A stretch of DNA of 64,000 nucleotides from Lachnospiraceae bacterium (GTDB lineage: Bacteria; Bacillota; Clostridia; Lachnospirales; Lachnospiraceae). Below the pieces are notes generated by a model. It was not told where the DNA came from. It did no database searches and saw only the letters and a list, made by a program, of their open reading frames with translations. Where the stretch lies: contig CAJTIR010000016.1 of the NCBI GenBank assembly GCA_910576385.1, forward strand, positions 24,310 to 88,309. The letters run 5' to 3'. Positions 1-11,200 of this stretch are shown here, one piece after another; the first letter of the stretch is position 1, and every line of letters starts with the position of its first letter. The translations under genes were made by a program, and so were the position numbers.

Positions 1-271
1 TTATGGCGTCCAATCCGGCCAGCAAAGCATTCTGGTGTCCGACATTTCCAGCTAAATTTAATCCATAGATATAATGATTTTGGCTGTGAGCTTGCGCGAT
101 AATCTCCCAGGTTTGGTCACGGCTTCCATCATTGACAAAGAGAACACCGCTGTTGAAGGCAATTTTTCTTTTAGCTATCAGTTGTTCTATTACCACAGCC
201 AACTGGGAAATCGTCTCTGGTAAGACTTCTTCTTCATTATAACATGGGACAACGATCATCAATCTGTTCAT
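1..271 (-). CDS. Family 2 glycosyltransferase, N-terminal part (cut by window edge)
   Basis: The first 90 residues, read from the ATG at 269-271, begin MNRLMIVVPCYNEEEVLPET and continue with VLFVNDGSRDQTWEII. This is the GT-A nucleotide-sugar fold of family 2 glycosyltransferases: the PCYNEE entry strand and the NDGSxD motif that contacts the sugar nucleotide. The remaining sequence (NLAGNVGHQNALLAGLDA) matches the dolichol-phosphate-mannose-synthase-like branch (GtrB/YkoT type), whose members usually add C-terminal membrane helices and transfer sugars to polyprenyl phosphate. The C-terminus lies outside the window, so membrane anchoring and substrate cannot be judged. It is divergent from the next gene. 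Confidence 0.9.
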   Translation of the reverse strand, partial: MNRLMIVVPCYNEEEVLPETISQLAVVIEQLIAKRKIAFNSGVLFVNDGSRDQTWEIIAQAHSQNHYIYGLNLAGNVGHQNALLAGLDAI

Positions 272-570
272 TCTTATTATCAACCTCATTTTCTTTCAAC
301 ATAAAACCAGTTGGAATGATAAACCAAAAGCATAATAACATACTCATATTATTTTTTCAATATAGCTATCCGCAAGTTTCCCCCTGTTTCGTTCCATAAC
401 GTTACTGTTCACTCCCACGCGCATGTGATTGTCTCCATATTGGCTGACAAGTAAATTGTAACCCCATAAATTGCCAATTTATTTTAGTATAAATGTTGGT
501 GCGTTTTTCCATACTAAAACAAGATAAATGCCTCTGGCAAAAGATATTTGTGGACAGAATGGAGGAGCCT
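272..570. other. Divergent intergenic region
   Basis: This is the roughly 300-base gap between the divergent glycosyltransferase and protease genes. It is AT-rich. I see no confident promoter pair, hairpin or RNA gene in it, although promoters for both flanking genes are expected here. Confidence 0.4.
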
Positions 571-1275
571 ATGGAAGAAAACGCAAAACAGCAGGAAAAA
601 AATAAAAATGAAAATGAAGAAATTCGGGAAATGGGGCAGATGACTTTAGAGCAGGGAAAAGAGAACCATAAGATTCATCTGTTGTCAATCATTGGTGAAA
701 TTGAGGGGCATGAAAGTTTGTCACCCAATGCCAAAACCACGAAATATGAACATGTATTGCCAAAACTGGCTTCCATTGAGGATGATAATACTGTGGATGG
801 AGTGATGCTTCTATTGAATACAGTAGGTGGAGATGTGGAATCTGGTCTTGCAATTGCAGAAATGATTGCTTCTTTAAGCAAACCGACAGTATCTCTAGTG
901 TTAGGGGGAAGCCATTCCATTGGAGTGCCGCTGGCAGTTTCCACAGATTACTCTTATATTGTTCCTACTGGAACAATGGTAATTCATCCAGTAAGACTGA
1001 ATGGGCTGGTGATTGGAGCGCCACAGACATATGATTATTTTCAGCAGATGCAGGATCGGATTACCAGTTTTGTGGCAGACCACTGCTTTGCAAAGCAGGC
1101 CACTTTAGAAAAAATGATGATGAATACTGGAATGCTTACTAAGGATTTGGGCACAATTTTGGTTGGTAAGCAGGCGGTAGAAGAGGGGATTATCAATGAA
1201 GTGGGCGGGATTGACGAAGCTATGAAGAAACTTCATGAAATGATTGACGAAAATAAGCAAAATAACGAAATCTGA
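571..1275 (+). CDS. tepA: TepA/ClpP-like serine protease (YmfB family)
   Basis: 234 residues from the ATG at 571, which follows GGAGGAG at 561-567. An in-frame upstream start at 493 has no ribosome site. The S14 (ClpP) core is visible: NTVGGDVESGLAIAEMI, then GGSHSIGVPLA with the probable nucleophile S116, and TMVIHPVR with the probable catalytic H139. The charged N-terminus (about 30 residues) and non-canonical GSHSIG motif fit the TepA/YmfB branch rather than true ClpP. In Bacillus subtilis tepA lies just before spoIIIE, and here the FtsK/SpoIIIE gene follows, which supports the call. TepA is reported to act in protein export and spore outgrowth; its role here is inferred. Confidence 0.85.
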   Translation: MEENAKQQEKNKNENEEIREMGQMTLEQGKENHKIHLLSIIGEIEGHESLSPNAKTTKYEHVLPKLASIEDDNTVDGVMLLLNTVGGDVESGLAIAEMIASLSKPTVSLVLGGSHSIGVPLAVSTDYSYIVPTGTMVIHPVRLNGLVIGAPQTYDYFQQMQDRITSFVADHCFAKQATLEKMMMNTGMLTKDLGTILVGKQAVEEGIINEVGGIDEAMKKLHEMIDENKQNNEI

Positions 1276-1289
1276 AAACCTAGAAAAAG

Positions 1290-1318
1290 TTGTAATGACA
1301 TTTTCTCCCAAATATGAT
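1290..1318 (+). promoter_or_regulatory. Probable sigma-A promoter for ftsK/spoIIIE
   Basis: TTGTAA (1290-1295), a 17-base spacer and TATGAT (1313-1318) lie about 70 bases before the FtsK start. This was judged by eye only. Confidence 0.5.
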
Positions 1319-1385
1319 AGACTATACCAGATGGTGTTAAAAAAGCCATTTAATATTATAGTTCCAGAATTTAGGAGGAAATGTT

Positions 1386-4100
1386 ATGGCAGCGAAGCCT
1401 GAAAATAAAAAAGACAATCAAAAAGCCATAAGCCGTAAGCGCGCCAAGAACGGAGCCGACAAAAGAAGAAACAGTAGACAGGCGTCTCATGCACAGGAGA
1501 TATCTTTTCACAGCGAAGTGATTCTTCTTGTTATTCTGGCAGTGTGTATTCTTTTGTTTATCAGTAACTTTGGGATAGGAGGATTTCTTGGGGCCAAAGT
1601 AAGTGGTTTGAGTTTTGGATTATTTGGCTTGATGGCCTATTTAGTTCCTATTTGTGTGTTTGTAGGGGCAGCATTTTATGTCTCTAACCGCGATAATGGG
1701 ATTGCTATGATTAAGCTGATTGCCGGAATTTTGTTTGTGTCGTTTTTATGTCTGTTTGTGGAATTGATCGTCGGGAATGGGAAAAGTTATTCGATTCAGA
1801 GATCATTTCTGTTTGCAGTAGAGCATAGGAGCGGCGGCGGTGCATTGGGCGGATTGCTTGCAGGGGTGCTGTGCCCGGCAATTGGAAAAGTGGGTGCCTA
1901 TGTGGTGGATGTGATCACACTTATCATTTCTATGGTGATTTTAACAGAGCGTTCTTTTCTGGGTGGTGTAAAGAGAGGCGGCCGCAAAGTTTATGACAGT
2001 GCAAAAGAGGATGCGCAAAAGCGCAAACAAGTCAGAGAACTTCGCAGAGAAGAAGAACAAAGACGTATCAATCGCAAAGCGGAGGGTGTGGTGCTGGATA
2101 CGAAGATTCAGCCAATGCCGCAGAAAAATTCTGATAATATTAGTGAATTGACTTTATCTGAGGAGTTTAAAAATGAAGATTCTGTGGTGGAGATTGCAGC
2201 GAATCCAATTGAAAACGAGCAAAATCCACAATTACAGAGAAGCGGTATAGAGTCTGAGAGGGAGGAGAAGATACATAAAAAGTCCAAAAGAGGCAGAAAA
2301 GCAAAGGAAGTGTCTATGCCCTCAGATGGAATGCAGGAAATCTCAATTTCTATGCCGTTGGATGAGATGCAGGAAATTCCAGTCACTATGTCCGCGGATG
2401 GAATGCAGGAAAATCTGGATTCGATACACTCAGATCAGCTGCAGGAGATTACATTTTCGATGCCCTCAGATGAGAACCAAAAGATTCCAGTTACTATGTC
2501 CTCAGATAGAGCGCAGGAGGAGCCAGTTTCTATGTCAGCGGACAAGCTGCAAAAGAATCCAACTTCCATACAATCAGAGGAAATGTACAAAGATTCAACT
2601 CTTATACAGGCGCAGGGAAGTGGGGATATTGCACATCATTATGAGTTACCGCCGGTATCTCTATTAAAACCAGGCGATCCGGCAAAGAAGGATAACAGAC
2701 GGCAGCTTCAAGAGACAGCGATACAGTTACAGCAAATCCTCAAAAATTTTGGCGTCAATGTCACGGTCACAGATGTAAGCTGTGGTCCCAGTGTCACTCG
2801 TTATGAATTACAACCAGAATTGGGAGTCAAAGTCAGTAAGATTGTAAATTTGGCAGATGATATTAAATTAAATTTGGCGGCGGCCGACATTCGTATTGAG
2901 GCGCCAATTCCAGGAAAAGCGGCTGTGGGCATTGAGGTGCCCAATAAGGAAAATATCATGGTGCGGTTCCGTGAGCTGATTGAGGCTCCAGAATTTCAGC
3001 AGCATTCTTCCAGTATCTGTTTTACGGCTGGAAAAGATATTGGTGGTCAAGTAGTGGTGGCAGATATTGCTAAAATGCCGCATCTGCTGATTGCAGGGGC
3101 TACCGGTTCTGGTAAGTCAGTCTGTATCAATACGATTATTATGAGTATTTTATATAAGGCTGATCCAGAAGATGTCAAGTTGATACTGATTGACCCTAAG
3201 GTGGTGGAATTAAGTGTATATAATGGGATTCCCCATCTGTTTATTCCAGTTGTCACGGATCCTAAGAAAGCGGCGGGAGCACTGCATTGGGCAGTTGCGG
3301 AGATGACAGACCGTTACCAGAAATTTGCAGATTACCAGGTGCGCGACCTAAAAGGATATAATCAGAAGGTAGAAGCTATTAAGGATGTGGAAGATGAGAC
3401 GAAACCAAAGAAATTGCCTCAGATTGTCATTGTGGTGGACGAGTTGGCAGATTTGATGATGGTGGCGCCGGGAGATGTGGAGGATGCGATCTGTCGTCTG
3501 GCGCAGCTTGCAAGGGCTGCTGGCATTCATCTGATTATTGCCACCCAGCGGCCTTCGGTGGACGTTATCACTGGATTAATCAAAGCAAATATGCCTTCAA
3601 GAATTGCCTTCTCTGTTTCTTCCGGTGTAGATTCCAGAACAATCCTGGATATGAATGGTGCAGAAAAGCTGTTGGGCAATGGTGATATGCTTTTCTATCC
3701 GCAAGGGTATCAAAAGCCACTCCGTGTACAGGGTCCGTTTGTCTCTGATCCAGAAGTGGAAGCAGTGGTAGATTTTCTGAAAAAGCAGAGTACTGTAGTA
3801 TATAATACAGAGATTGAGGATAAGATGAATACCGTTTCCATCTCTTCTGGCAGTTCTGGCGCTGGTGGAGGGAATGACAGGGACTCTTATTTTGTGGAAG
3901 CGGGAAAATTTGTGATAGAGAAAGACAAGGGTTCCATTGGTATGTTACAGCGCATGTTTAAAATCGGCTTTAATCGGGCAGCAAGAATCATGGATCAATT
4001 AGAGGAAGCCGGTGTTGTAGGACCTGAAGAGGGGACAAAACCCAGAAAAATCCTGATGTCCCTGTCTGAGTTTGAGCAATATATAGACGAGTGTGTATAG
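1386..4100 (+). CDS. FtsK/SpoIIIE DNA translocase
   Basis: 904 residues, started by AGGAGG at 1373-1378. It pumps chromosomal DNA through the division or sporulation septum as a membrane-anchored hexameric motor. The sequence shows a basic N-terminus; several membrane helices between about residues 42 and 187; a long charged linker (190-425) that contains eight 12-residue repeats (310-405); the FtsK alpha/beta region (440-560); Walker A GATGSGKS at 571-578; Walker B ending in DE at 685-686; the [12 protein letters not shown] segment (719-730); and a C-terminal winged-helix gamma domain (about 835-900) that reads DNA polarity signals. The repeat-bearing linker is unusual. Whether it works in division, sporulation or both cannot be told from the window. 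fhs follows almost directly. Confidence 0.95.
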   Translation: MAAKPENKKDNQKAISRKRAKNGADKRRNSRQASHAQEISFHSEVILLVILAVCILLFISNFGIGGFLGAKVSGLSFGLFGLMAYLVPICVFVGAAFYVSNRDNGIAMIKLIAGILFVSFLCLFVELIVGNGKSYSIQRSFLFAVEHRSGGGALGGLLAGVLCPAIGKVGAYVVDVITLIISMVILTERSFLGGVKRGGRKVYDSAKEDAQKRKQVRELRREEEQRRINRKAEGVVLDTKIQPMPQKNSDNISELTLSEEFKNEDSVVEIAANPIENEQNPQLQRSGIESEREEKIHKKSKRGRKAKEVSMPSDGMQEISISMPLDEMQEIPVTMSADGMQENLDSIHSDQLQEITFSMPSDENQKIPVTMSSDRAQEEPVSMSADKLQKNPTSIQSEEMYKDSTLIQAQGSGDIAHHYELPPVSLLKPGDPAKKDNRRQLQETAIQLQQILKNFGVNVTVTDVSCGPSVTRYELQPELGVKVSKIVNLADDIKLNLAAADIRIEAPIPGKAAVGIEVPNKENIMVRFRELIEAPEFQQHSSSICFTAGKDIGGQVVVADIAKMPHLLIAGATGSGKSVCINTIIMSILYKADPEDVKLILIDPKVVELSVYNGIPHLFIPVVTDPKKAAGALHWAVAEMTDRYQKFADYQVRDLKGYNQKVEAIKDVEDETKPKKLPQIVIVVDELADLMMVAPGDVEDAICRLAQLARAAGIHLIIATQRPSVDVITGLIKANMPSRIAFSVSSGVDSRTILDMNGAEKLLGNGDMLFYPQGYQKPLRVQGPFVSDPEVEAVVDFLKKQSTVVYNTEIEDKMNTVSISSGSSGAGGGNDRDSYFVEAGKFVIEKDKGSIGMLQRMFKIGFNRAARIMDQLEEAGVVGPEEGTKPRKILMSLSEFEQYIDECV
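2313..2600 (+). repeat. 36-bp coding repeat, eight degenerate units, in FtsK linker
   Basis: Residues 310-405 of the FtsK protein fall into eight 12-residue units with consensus S-M-x-S-D-x-M-Q-E-x-P-V, for example [24 protein letters not shown] and [12 protein letters not shown]. Units are diverged but in perfect 36-base register. Confidence 0.85.
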
Positions 4101-4139
4101 GTTGTGTTATCATCAATTAGAGTAGATGGGAGGTACCAT

Positions 4140-5810
4140 ATGAAAACAGACATTCAGATTGCACAGGAAACAGAAATGCTTCCTATTCGGGAAGTGGCAG
4201 CCCAGCTTGGGATTACAGAAGATGAGTTAGAGTTATATGGAAAGTATAAGGCTAAGCTCTCAGATAAATTGATGGATCAGGTCAAAGACAATCCAGATGG
4301 AAAATTGATTTTGGTGACAGCAATCAATCCCACACCAGCAGGAGAAGGCAAGACTACTACCAGTGTAGGGCTTGGAGAAGCTTTTGGCAGAATGGGAAAG
4401 AAAGCAGTTTTGGCATTGCGTGAGCCATCCTTAGGGCCTTGTTTTGGCATTAAGGGCGGCGCAGCCGGCGGAGGTTATGCGCAGGTGGTGCCGATGGAAG
4501 AATTAAATCTGCATTTTACCGGAGATTTTCACGCGATTACCTCAGCGAATAATCTATTAGCAGCATTGCTGGATAACCATATTCAGCAGGGGAATGAGCT
4601 TGGCATTGATCCAAGACAAGTGGTCTGGAAACGCTGCTTAGATATGAATGACCGCGTACTGCGAAATATTGTCGTGGGATTAGGAAACAAAATGGATGGC
4701 ATGGTGCGTGAAGATCATTTTGTAATCACTGTGGCCTCAGAGGTGATGGCAGTATTATGTCTTGCGGATGATATGGCAGATCTTAAAAGACGTCTGGGCA
4801 GAATGATTGTGGCATATAATTTTCAGGGAAAACCAGTGACAGCAGATGATTTAAAAGCAACAGGCGCTATGGCAGCGCTGTTGAAAGAAGCGCTCAAGCC
4901 CAACTTAATTCAGACCTTAGAGCATACGCCGGCAATTGTTCATGGAGGTCCGTTTGCTAATATTGCGCATGGCTGCAACAGTGTTCGGGCCACGAAGACA
5001 GCGTTAAAGCTTGCAGATTATGTGGTGACGGAGGCTGGTTTTGGCGCCGATCTGGGTGCAGAGAAATTTTTAGATATCAAATGCCGTATGGCAGGCTTAA
5101 AGCCAGACGCTGTTGTACTGGTGGCCACTGTGCGCGCTTTAAAATATAATGGCAAAGTAGCCAAAACCGAACTTTCTACGGAAAATTTGGAGGCTTTAAA
5201 GAGAGGAATCGTTAATCTTGAGAAGCATATCGAAAACTTGCAGAAATATGGCGTTCCAGTGGTGGTCACTTTAAATTCATTCCTCACAGATACCAAGGCA
5301 GAGACAGATTATATTGAACAATTTTGTCGTGAACGTGGCTGTGAATTTGCCTTATCTGAGGTTTGGGAAAAAGGCGGAGAGGGTGGAATTGCCCTTGCCG
5401 AAAAGGTACTTAAGACATTGGACGAAAAGGAGAGCCATTTTGCGCCGCTTTATGGTGACACATTATCCTTGACTGAGAAAATTGAGACAGTGGCCAAGGA
5501 GATTTATGGTGCGGCTGGCGTAAGCTATACGCCAGCGGCACGAAAAGAATTGAAACGGATTGAGGAGCTAGGCATGGGACATTTTCCAGTCTGTATGGCA
5601 AAGACACAGTATTCTTTGTCCGATGACCAGACCAAGCTTGGACGTCCCAAAGATTTTACTGTCAATGTCCGTGAGGTGTATGTATCTGCAGGAGCAGGCT
5701 TTGTGGTAGCGATTACCGGAGCGATTATGACGATGCCAGGACTCGGAAAAACGCCGGCGGCTTATGGCATTGATGTAGATGACAAAGGTGTGATTACAGG
5801 ATTGTTTTAA
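4140..5810 (+). CDS. fhs: Formate--tetrahydrofolate ligase
   Basis: 556 residues from the ATG at 4140, with GGGAGG at 4128-4133. An in-frame upstream start at 4104 would add 12 residues and lacks a ribosome site. The enzyme makes 10-formyl-THF from formate, ATP and THF, feeding purine synthesis and, in acetogens, the methyl branch of the Wood-Ljungdahl pathway. The P-loop [10 protein letters not shown] (64-73) is followed by [19 protein letters not shown], a formyl-THF-synthetase signature, and the length is the family norm. It sits between ftsK and folD, the next enzyme of the same pathway, suggesting co-transcription. Confidence 0.97.
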   Translation: MKTDIQIAQETEMLPIREVAAQLGITEDELELYGKYKAKLSDKLMDQVKDNPDGKLILVTAINPTPAGEGKTTTSVGLGEAFGRMGKKAVLALREPSLGPCFGIKGGAAGGGYAQVVPMEELNLHFTGDFHAITSANNLLAALLDNHIQQGNELGIDPRQVVWKRCLDMNDRVLRNIVVGLGNKMDGMVREDHFVITVASEVMAVLCLADDMADLKRRLGRMIVAYNFQGKPVTADDLKATGAMAALLKEALKPNLIQTLEHTPAIVHGGPFANIAHGCNSVRATKTALKLADYVVTEAGFGADLGAEKFLDIKCRMAGLKPDAVVLVATVRALKYNGKVAKTELSTENLEALKRGIVNLEKHIENLQKYGVPVVVTLNSFLTDTKAETDYIEQFCRERGCEFALSEVWEKGGEGGIALAEKVLKTLDEKESHFAPLYGDTLSLTEKIETVAKEIYGAAGVSYTPAARKELKRIEELGMGHFPVCMAKTQYSLSDDQTKLGRPKDFTVNVREVYVSAGAGFVVAITGAIMTMPGLGKTPAAYGIDVDDKGVITGLF

Positions 5811-5846
5811 GTGACAACGGGTAATATATGGAAAGGAAGAAAGGCT

Positions 5847-6689
5847 ATGGCAGAAATCATCGATGGAAAGAAGATCTCACAGCAGATCAAGGATGAGTTA
5901 AAGGAAAAGACGGCGGCTTTACGGGCAGAAGGAAAAATAGGCGCGCTGGCAGTAATTCAAGTAGGGGCAGACCCAGCTTCCAGCGTTTATGTGAGAAACA
6001 AAAAAAATGCCTGTGCATATATTGGAATTGAATCTTTGGCATATGAACTGCCAGAGGAAACGACTGAGGAAGAATTGTTGAAGTTAATTGCAGAATTGAA
6101 TCAGAAGCACGAGGTAAAAGGAATTTTAGTACAGCTTCCTCTGCCTAAGCATATCTGTGAGGACAAAGTAATCCAGGCCATCAGTCCAACGAAAGATGTG
6201 GATGGGTTCCATCCTCAGAGCGTGGGGGCGATGACGATTGGCGAACCAGGTTTTCTATCCTGTACTCCAGCAGGAATTATCCAGCTTCTAAAGCGTTCTG
6301 GTGTAGAAATAGCTGGCAAGCATTGTGTGGTAATTGGCAGAAGTAATATTGTCGGCAAACCAATGGCTTTGCTGATGCTCAGGGAAAATGCCACAGTGAC
6401 TGTCACCCATTCTAAAACACAGAATCTTCCTGAAATTTGCAGACAAGCAGATATTTTGATTGTGGCAATGGGAAAGCCGCAGTTTATCGGGGCAGAATAT
6501 ATCAAAGAGGGGGCGGTTGTCATTGATGTTGGCATTCACAGAGATCAAAATAATAAATTGTGCGGAGATGTAAAATTTGAGGAGATTGAGCCGATTGCTT
6601 CTGCTATTACTCCCGTTCCGGGCGGTGTAGGGCCGATGACCATTGCCATGCTGATGAATAACTGCGTACAGAGTATAGAAGAGGGTTAA
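5847..6689 (+). CDS. folD: Bifunctional methylene-THF dehydrogenase/cyclohydrolase
   Basis: 280 residues from the ATG at 5847, preceded by a GGAAGAAAGG purine tract; the GTG at 5811 is an unlikely alternative. It interconverts 10-formyl-, methenyl- and methylene-THF with NAD(P). The catalytic YxxxK is at Y48/K52, and GILVQLPLP, CTPAGI, GRSNIVGKP and PVPGGVGPMT are present in order. It follows fhs by 36 bases and is followed after 2 bases by the zinc-ribbon gene, so all three probably share a transcript. In Bacillus, folD lies between nusB and xseA; here it has been moved next to fhs. Confidence 0.97.
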   Translation: MAEIIDGKKISQQIKDELKEKTAALRAEGKIGALAVIQVGADPASSVYVRNKKNACAYIGIESLAYELPEETTEEELLKLIAELNQKHEVKGILVQLPLPKHICEDKVIQAISPTKDVDGFHPQSVGAMTIGEPGFLSCTPAGIIQLLKRSGVEIAGKHCVVIGRSNIVGKPMALLMLRENATVTVTHSKTQNLPEICRQADILIVAMGKPQFIGAEYIKEGAVVIDVGIHRDQNNKLCGDVKFEEIEPIASAITPVPGGVGPMTIAMLMNNCVQSIEEG

Positions 6690-6691
6690 GG

Positions 6692-7858
6692 ATGAAATGC
6701 GCAAATTGCGGGGCGGAGCTAAAGGTAGGCTGTATTTACTGTTCTGTCTGTGGAAAGGAAGCGCAGATTGTATCTGATTACAATTTGTTGGAAGATGATT
6801 TCCTGCGTGATGTGCTCAAAGAAAATGAGAAGAAACGAACAGAGGGGATAAAACAGAAACCTTCACCAGTACAGGAAAAGCACACACGGAAATCGGAAGC
6901 AAATCAAACAGGAAAGAAAGCAAAAAAAGGAAACCGGAGACATAAGAAGAGAGTAGTATTTGCAATTGTGGCAATTATAGTATTGATTGTTCTGGTGACA
7001 GGGATTGTACTATTGGTAAATCACGGCCGAAATAATTCTTATGATTATCAGATGCAGCAGGCCAGGAGTTATCAGAATGATAAAAATTACAGAGAAGCGG
7101 AGAGCAGTGTCAAACGGGCACTGGAACTGGAGCCAGATAGTCTGGAAGCAAAATTGTTTCTTGCAGATATCTATGTACTGCGCGGAGATTCCCTGAAAGC
7201 GGTAACGGTTCTCGAGGAGGTGTGCAAAGAGCAGCCAGATAGCAAGGAGGCATACCAAAAATTAATTCAGCTCTATAGCGAGCGAAAGGATTATGAGGCA
7301 ATTCGTGTTCTCTGTGAGCAGGTGGATGATGCAGAAATTTTAGAATTATTTTCCGAGTATATTCCAGAGATGCCGGAATTTGACACCGCTGAAGGCATCC
7401 ATACAGAGCCAATTAAAATAGAGATTCTTGCAGAAGAGAATTGTAAGATCTATTATACAATAGATGGCACAGATCCCAGGCAGGGATTGGAATTTCATAC
7501 TCCGATTTCAGTAGAACCAGATCAGGGGGTGCATATTCGTGCCATTGTTAAGAACAACTATAATATTTACAGTGAAGAGGTGGAGGGAGACTTTTATGTA
7601 GAGCTTATGAAGCCTGAGGTGCCCAAGGTGACACCCAGTGGCGGCACCTTTTACAATCAGCAGCCGATTTCGGTTGAAGTGCCTGAGGGATGTAAAGTTT
7701 ACTATACGTGGGGCGGTACAACGCCTACCACGGAGTCCAGACAATATACGGAGCAAATTTATTTACCCGAAGGAAATAATATTTTATCGCTGATTGTCGT
7801 CGACGAATATGGGATGACGTCGGATGTACTGAAATGTAATTATATTTATATACCCTGA
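6692..7858 (+). CDS. Zinc-ribbon, TPR and chitobiase-C-like membrane protein
   Basis: 388 residues. The N-terminus has a zinc ribbon (C3-x2-C6 and C17-x2-C20), then a basic stretch and one membrane helix (about 88-109). Outside the membrane are two or three TPR-like helix pairs (114-210) and two beta-rich modules of the chitobiase/beta-hexosaminidase C-terminal kind, the first around CKIYYTIDGTDPRQG (251-265) and the second around CKVYYTWGGTTP (334-345). This architecture recurs in Clostridia without a known function; a cytoplasmic sensor ribbon linked to an external carbohydrate or wall-contact module is only an inference. It starts 2 bases after folD and is closed by a terminator. Confidence 0.75.
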   Translation: MKCANCGAELKVGCIYCSVCGKEAQIVSDYNLLEDDFLRDVLKENEKKRTEGIKQKPSPVQEKHTRKSEANQTGKKAKKGNRRHKKRVVFAIVAIIVLIVLVTGIVLLVNHGRNNSYDYQMQQARSYQNDKNYREAESSVKRALELEPDSLEAKLFLADIYVLRGDSLKAVTVLEEVCKEQPDSKEAYQKLIQLYSERKDYEAIRVLCEQVDDAEILELFSEYIPEMPEFDTAEGIHTEPIKIEILAEENCKIYYTIDGTDPRQGLEFHTPISVEPDQGVHIRAIVKNNYNIYSEEVEGDFYVELMKPEVPKVTPSGGTFYNQQPISVEVPEGCKVYYTWGGTTPTTESRQYTEQIYLPEGNNILSLIVVDEYGMTSDVLKCNYIYIP

Positions 7859-7900
7859 TACAAATAGATTATAAGTAAGAATGAGTTCGCTTGAGAGAAG

Positions 7901-7946
7901 ATGGAGCTGTTACATTAATGATTTAATGTGCAGCTCCATTTTTTTG
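7901..7946 (+). terminator. Rho-independent terminator after the folD operon
   Basis: ATGGAGCTG (7901-7909) pairs with CAGCTCCAT (7931-7939), and ACATTAA with TTAATGT inside it, followed by a run of seven T. Confidence 0.9.
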
Positions 7947-8002
7947 AAAGATAATTACTTAAAAAACTTAATTTTTCCGCAAAATCAGAGACGGCAAAGG
8001 GT

Positions 8003-8030
8003 TTGAAAACAGCCAGGTTTATGGTATAAT
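8003..8030 (+). promoter_or_regulatory. Strong promoter for the ATPase-HEPN pair
   Basis: TTGAAA (8003-8008), 16 bases, TATAAT (8025-8030), preceded by TG at 8022-8023 (extended -10). The TATAAT box lies inside the first tandem repeat, and the next two repeat units carry the same box. Confidence 0.7.
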
Positions 8031-8210
8031 ATCGACAGATATTATACGCGCCGGAGTGCGCATAGATGTACCATGTCATTGCGGAGCAATTCATGTATAA
8101 TGTCGATAGACATGATACGCGCCGGAGTGCGCATAGATGTACCATGTCATTGCGGAGCAATTCATGGTATAATACCCACAGACATGATACACGCCAAAGT
8201 TGTACATAGG
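8021..8210 (+). repeat. Tandem ~72-bp repeat (2.6 units) with TATAAT boxes
   Basis: Units run 8021-8092, 8093-8163 and a partial, diverged 8164-8210. Each begins ATGgTATAAT, then carries GCGC-N6-GCGC (degraded in unit three); units one and two end with the hairpin ATTGC-GGA-GCAAT. The block sits directly upstream of the GTG start at 8247. Confidence 0.85.
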
Positions 8211-8246
8211 TATACATTACAATAAATAATAATAGGAGGAAATACT

Positions 8247-11200
8247 GTGGATAAAAAGGAAGTACTGGAATCTGTCAAGATAGATTTATCTGAGATTAAA
8301 AACAGTATGGCGCAAGTTGAAAGTGATATTGTACATATTTCATCTTGTATTGAGCAGGGGAAATTTATTCCTGGAGAAGTCAGCAAGAATGTGATTGCCT
8401 GTCTGGAAAAATTGCAGAAGGCAGACGAACATTGTCGGGAACGGTATGAGATTTTAAACGATAGTCCGTTTGCGTTTGAAAAGATAGAAAGTTTTGAGTA
8501 TCAGTTACATGAAAAGGAAGAGCAGATTCGGCGGGAAGAAATTATTGCCACATCAGAACTATTCTTAAAACTTCATGCGCAGGAAGAAGATATAGAGGAG
8601 CTGCTGGTTGGTGAACAGGTCAAGTTAATGGGGATACTTCCAGTATCAGAGGACGGGGAAGACGCCTTATTAAAGATTAAGCCATATGTTGATTTTATAG
8701 AGATTGTCAGAGATAAAAAGTTTTTGGCGCCAGCTTCTATTGTGGAGGCCATTATCAATTTGCGGGCGCATTTTGGAGATGGACTTATTGGAGCTGCATT
8801 TTGTAAGAATAGTATTCTTCTCGAAGAAGAATCAGAAGGGGAAGATGAGGATTCGGGGCTAGAATCGTCAACAGAGTATATAGAGACAAAAATGCAGGAA
8901 ATGGAGAGTTCCGCGGACGAGTTGACCAAAGAGGCAGAGACAGAAGAAACAGAGGAACAGCCAGAGTATCAAGAAAAAACAGAGGAACAGTCAGAATACG
9001 AAGAAGTAGCACAAGAACCGTTTCAAAATGGACAAGAGACAGGACAAGCCAAAGAAGAGGGAACAGAACAAGAACTCCAAGAAGGGCAGGAGACAGAAAC
9101 TGTAGATAATCAGATCACAACAGAGCAGTCTGAGGAACAGGAGAGGACACTTGCGGAGGCGCTTTTTGAGGCAGGAGCGATTTTGCCAGAGACCTATGAA
9201 TATGGGAAGGTAAAAATTGAAAAAGGAGATCGTGAAGACAAGAAGTTTGGAGTGAATAGTTTTAAAAGTGACCTTAAGGGCGGATATGCCTTAATGGAAA
9301 AGCGGATTTTGGTGATAGTCAGAAAACGTGCAGCAGTTACCATAGATGATATTTTGAAAGACAAAGAACTTTCAGAAGAAAGAGGCGTGGTTCAATATGC
9401 ATTTCAGCATCTTGTAAAAAAAGGATATCTTAGAAAATATACGATAAATGAATGGGGTTCTTTTTATTGTATCACCAAAAAAGCGAGTCATGCTTTTGCC
9501 TCTAAAGAAGCTTGTTCCTATTTAGGTGTGAGGCGTACAGAATTTGAACCAGGTTATGACATAGTTGGTGAATCAGAAGCAGCCGTTGTCTCACGGATTG
9601 CCTATGCAAAAATATTAGAGAAAGACTTAAATCTGACCAATCATAAAGAGTTTTCCATCAGCAAAACTTTATATGAAGAGGCATTTATTCTTTGTAATGA
9701 AGAAGTTGAACAAGGGACAGAGCTGTTTGCAGGATGTTTTTGGGGACAACAGCAGCAATGTGAGGAATTTGACAAGAAATTGAAAGAAACTCTGGAAGAA
9801 AAGCAAAAGATATCACATATTATCTTTGTTGGTATGGAGAGAGAACAAGCGCTGGCCTTGGCTAAGATTTTTGGAAAACGGTATGACCAGTTTTTGCCTC
9901 AGGAAAGATATGCATTTGCTCTGAAAGACAATTGTTTTTATACAGAAAAAGATGGAACAGAAGTGGACACGGGTGTTATCTGGCAGGATTTTAACGAGCA
10001 AGATTCTGACAAGGAAGCGTCCGAGGAAGAACATTTGGGGCAGGAATCTGAGACAGAAAGTACAGAAACAGACAGGATCGATCAAGAAGAAAATGTTGAA
10101 ACTAAGGAAGGAAACACGGAATCAGATATTCTTGTTGAGGCAGAAATCGAGGAAGAAATCACAAAAGCAGAGATTATCGCTGAAGTAGAGGCCGAGACAG
10201 AAAGCACAGAAGCAGAAGAATCTCTCACAGAAACGGTGGATGAGACAGATCAACAAAATCCACAAACCACAACAGAAAAACAACAGGAAAATATTAGTTT
10301 GCTGCCTGCATCAGGCTTGGAAAACGTACTGCAGCAGGCCTATCAAATGATTGTTTCGGGCAGGACTTACTGTGCAGTGGCATATTTAAAGGCTAACAGT
10401 GGTATTTATGACGAGGTTGACACTGTTTATGAGAAATTGGCATATGCGGTAAATGAACCTTTTAAGTCGTGCAGTTACAGCTCTGGTGAAATTTTTGATG
10501 TTTTTTTGGATCAAAGAAGTGTGTTCTCTGATTATCTGATGATTGCTGCAGCTTTGCGCACGTTCTTTTACAACCATGCGGAATATGATTATTCGATGAA
10601 ATCACTTTATGAGAACATTAAAAATCTGCCCGAGATGTCCGCAGCTCCAGAGTTGGGTAATTTCCTGTATTTTTTAATGGAATTTAAGGAGCAAGAGCAC
10701 AAAGGAATTGATGTGTATGCCGATTACCGGATGAAGGATAAGATCTTTTTGGAGCACACGATTTCCAGGATCCGCAAAGAAGCAGAGGGATTTTATGAGG
10801 TCAATATTTTAGGACATGTATCAGAACAGGCAAGTAACCGACGTTATCTGGAAACACGCAATATTATTTTCTCGCGTGTCAGTGATATCGCCGTCTATCT
10901 GAGATATATTATGGATGGGGATGACAGCGTCCTAGAGATGATGAAGGAATATTTGGCAGAGCATTTTATGAAAGAGAAAAGCCCAGTAGATGCGGTCAAT
11001 ATTGACTGGGAGAAAATGAATACATATATTGATGTCAATTGGGAGAAAGCCAGAGATAAGATGAATGTCACGAAGAAAACTTCTGATCTGATGAGCAGGC
11101 TGAGACATAATCTTTACAACTCTCTGTTGAAAGCAATCTCTATCATGTGTGAATGGGTCAAATACATTGAGCGTTTCAAGAGCGTGGGAGAAGATACAGG

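Noticed and set aside
8021..8210. CRISPR array
   Set aside because: Units are contiguous tandem copies of about 72 bases with no unique spacers, and there are no cas genes.
7915..8217. 100-codon minus-strand frame through the tandem repeats
   Set aside because: It is a by-product of the repeat (internal repetition of the same peptide) and contains the promoter region of the ATPase gene.
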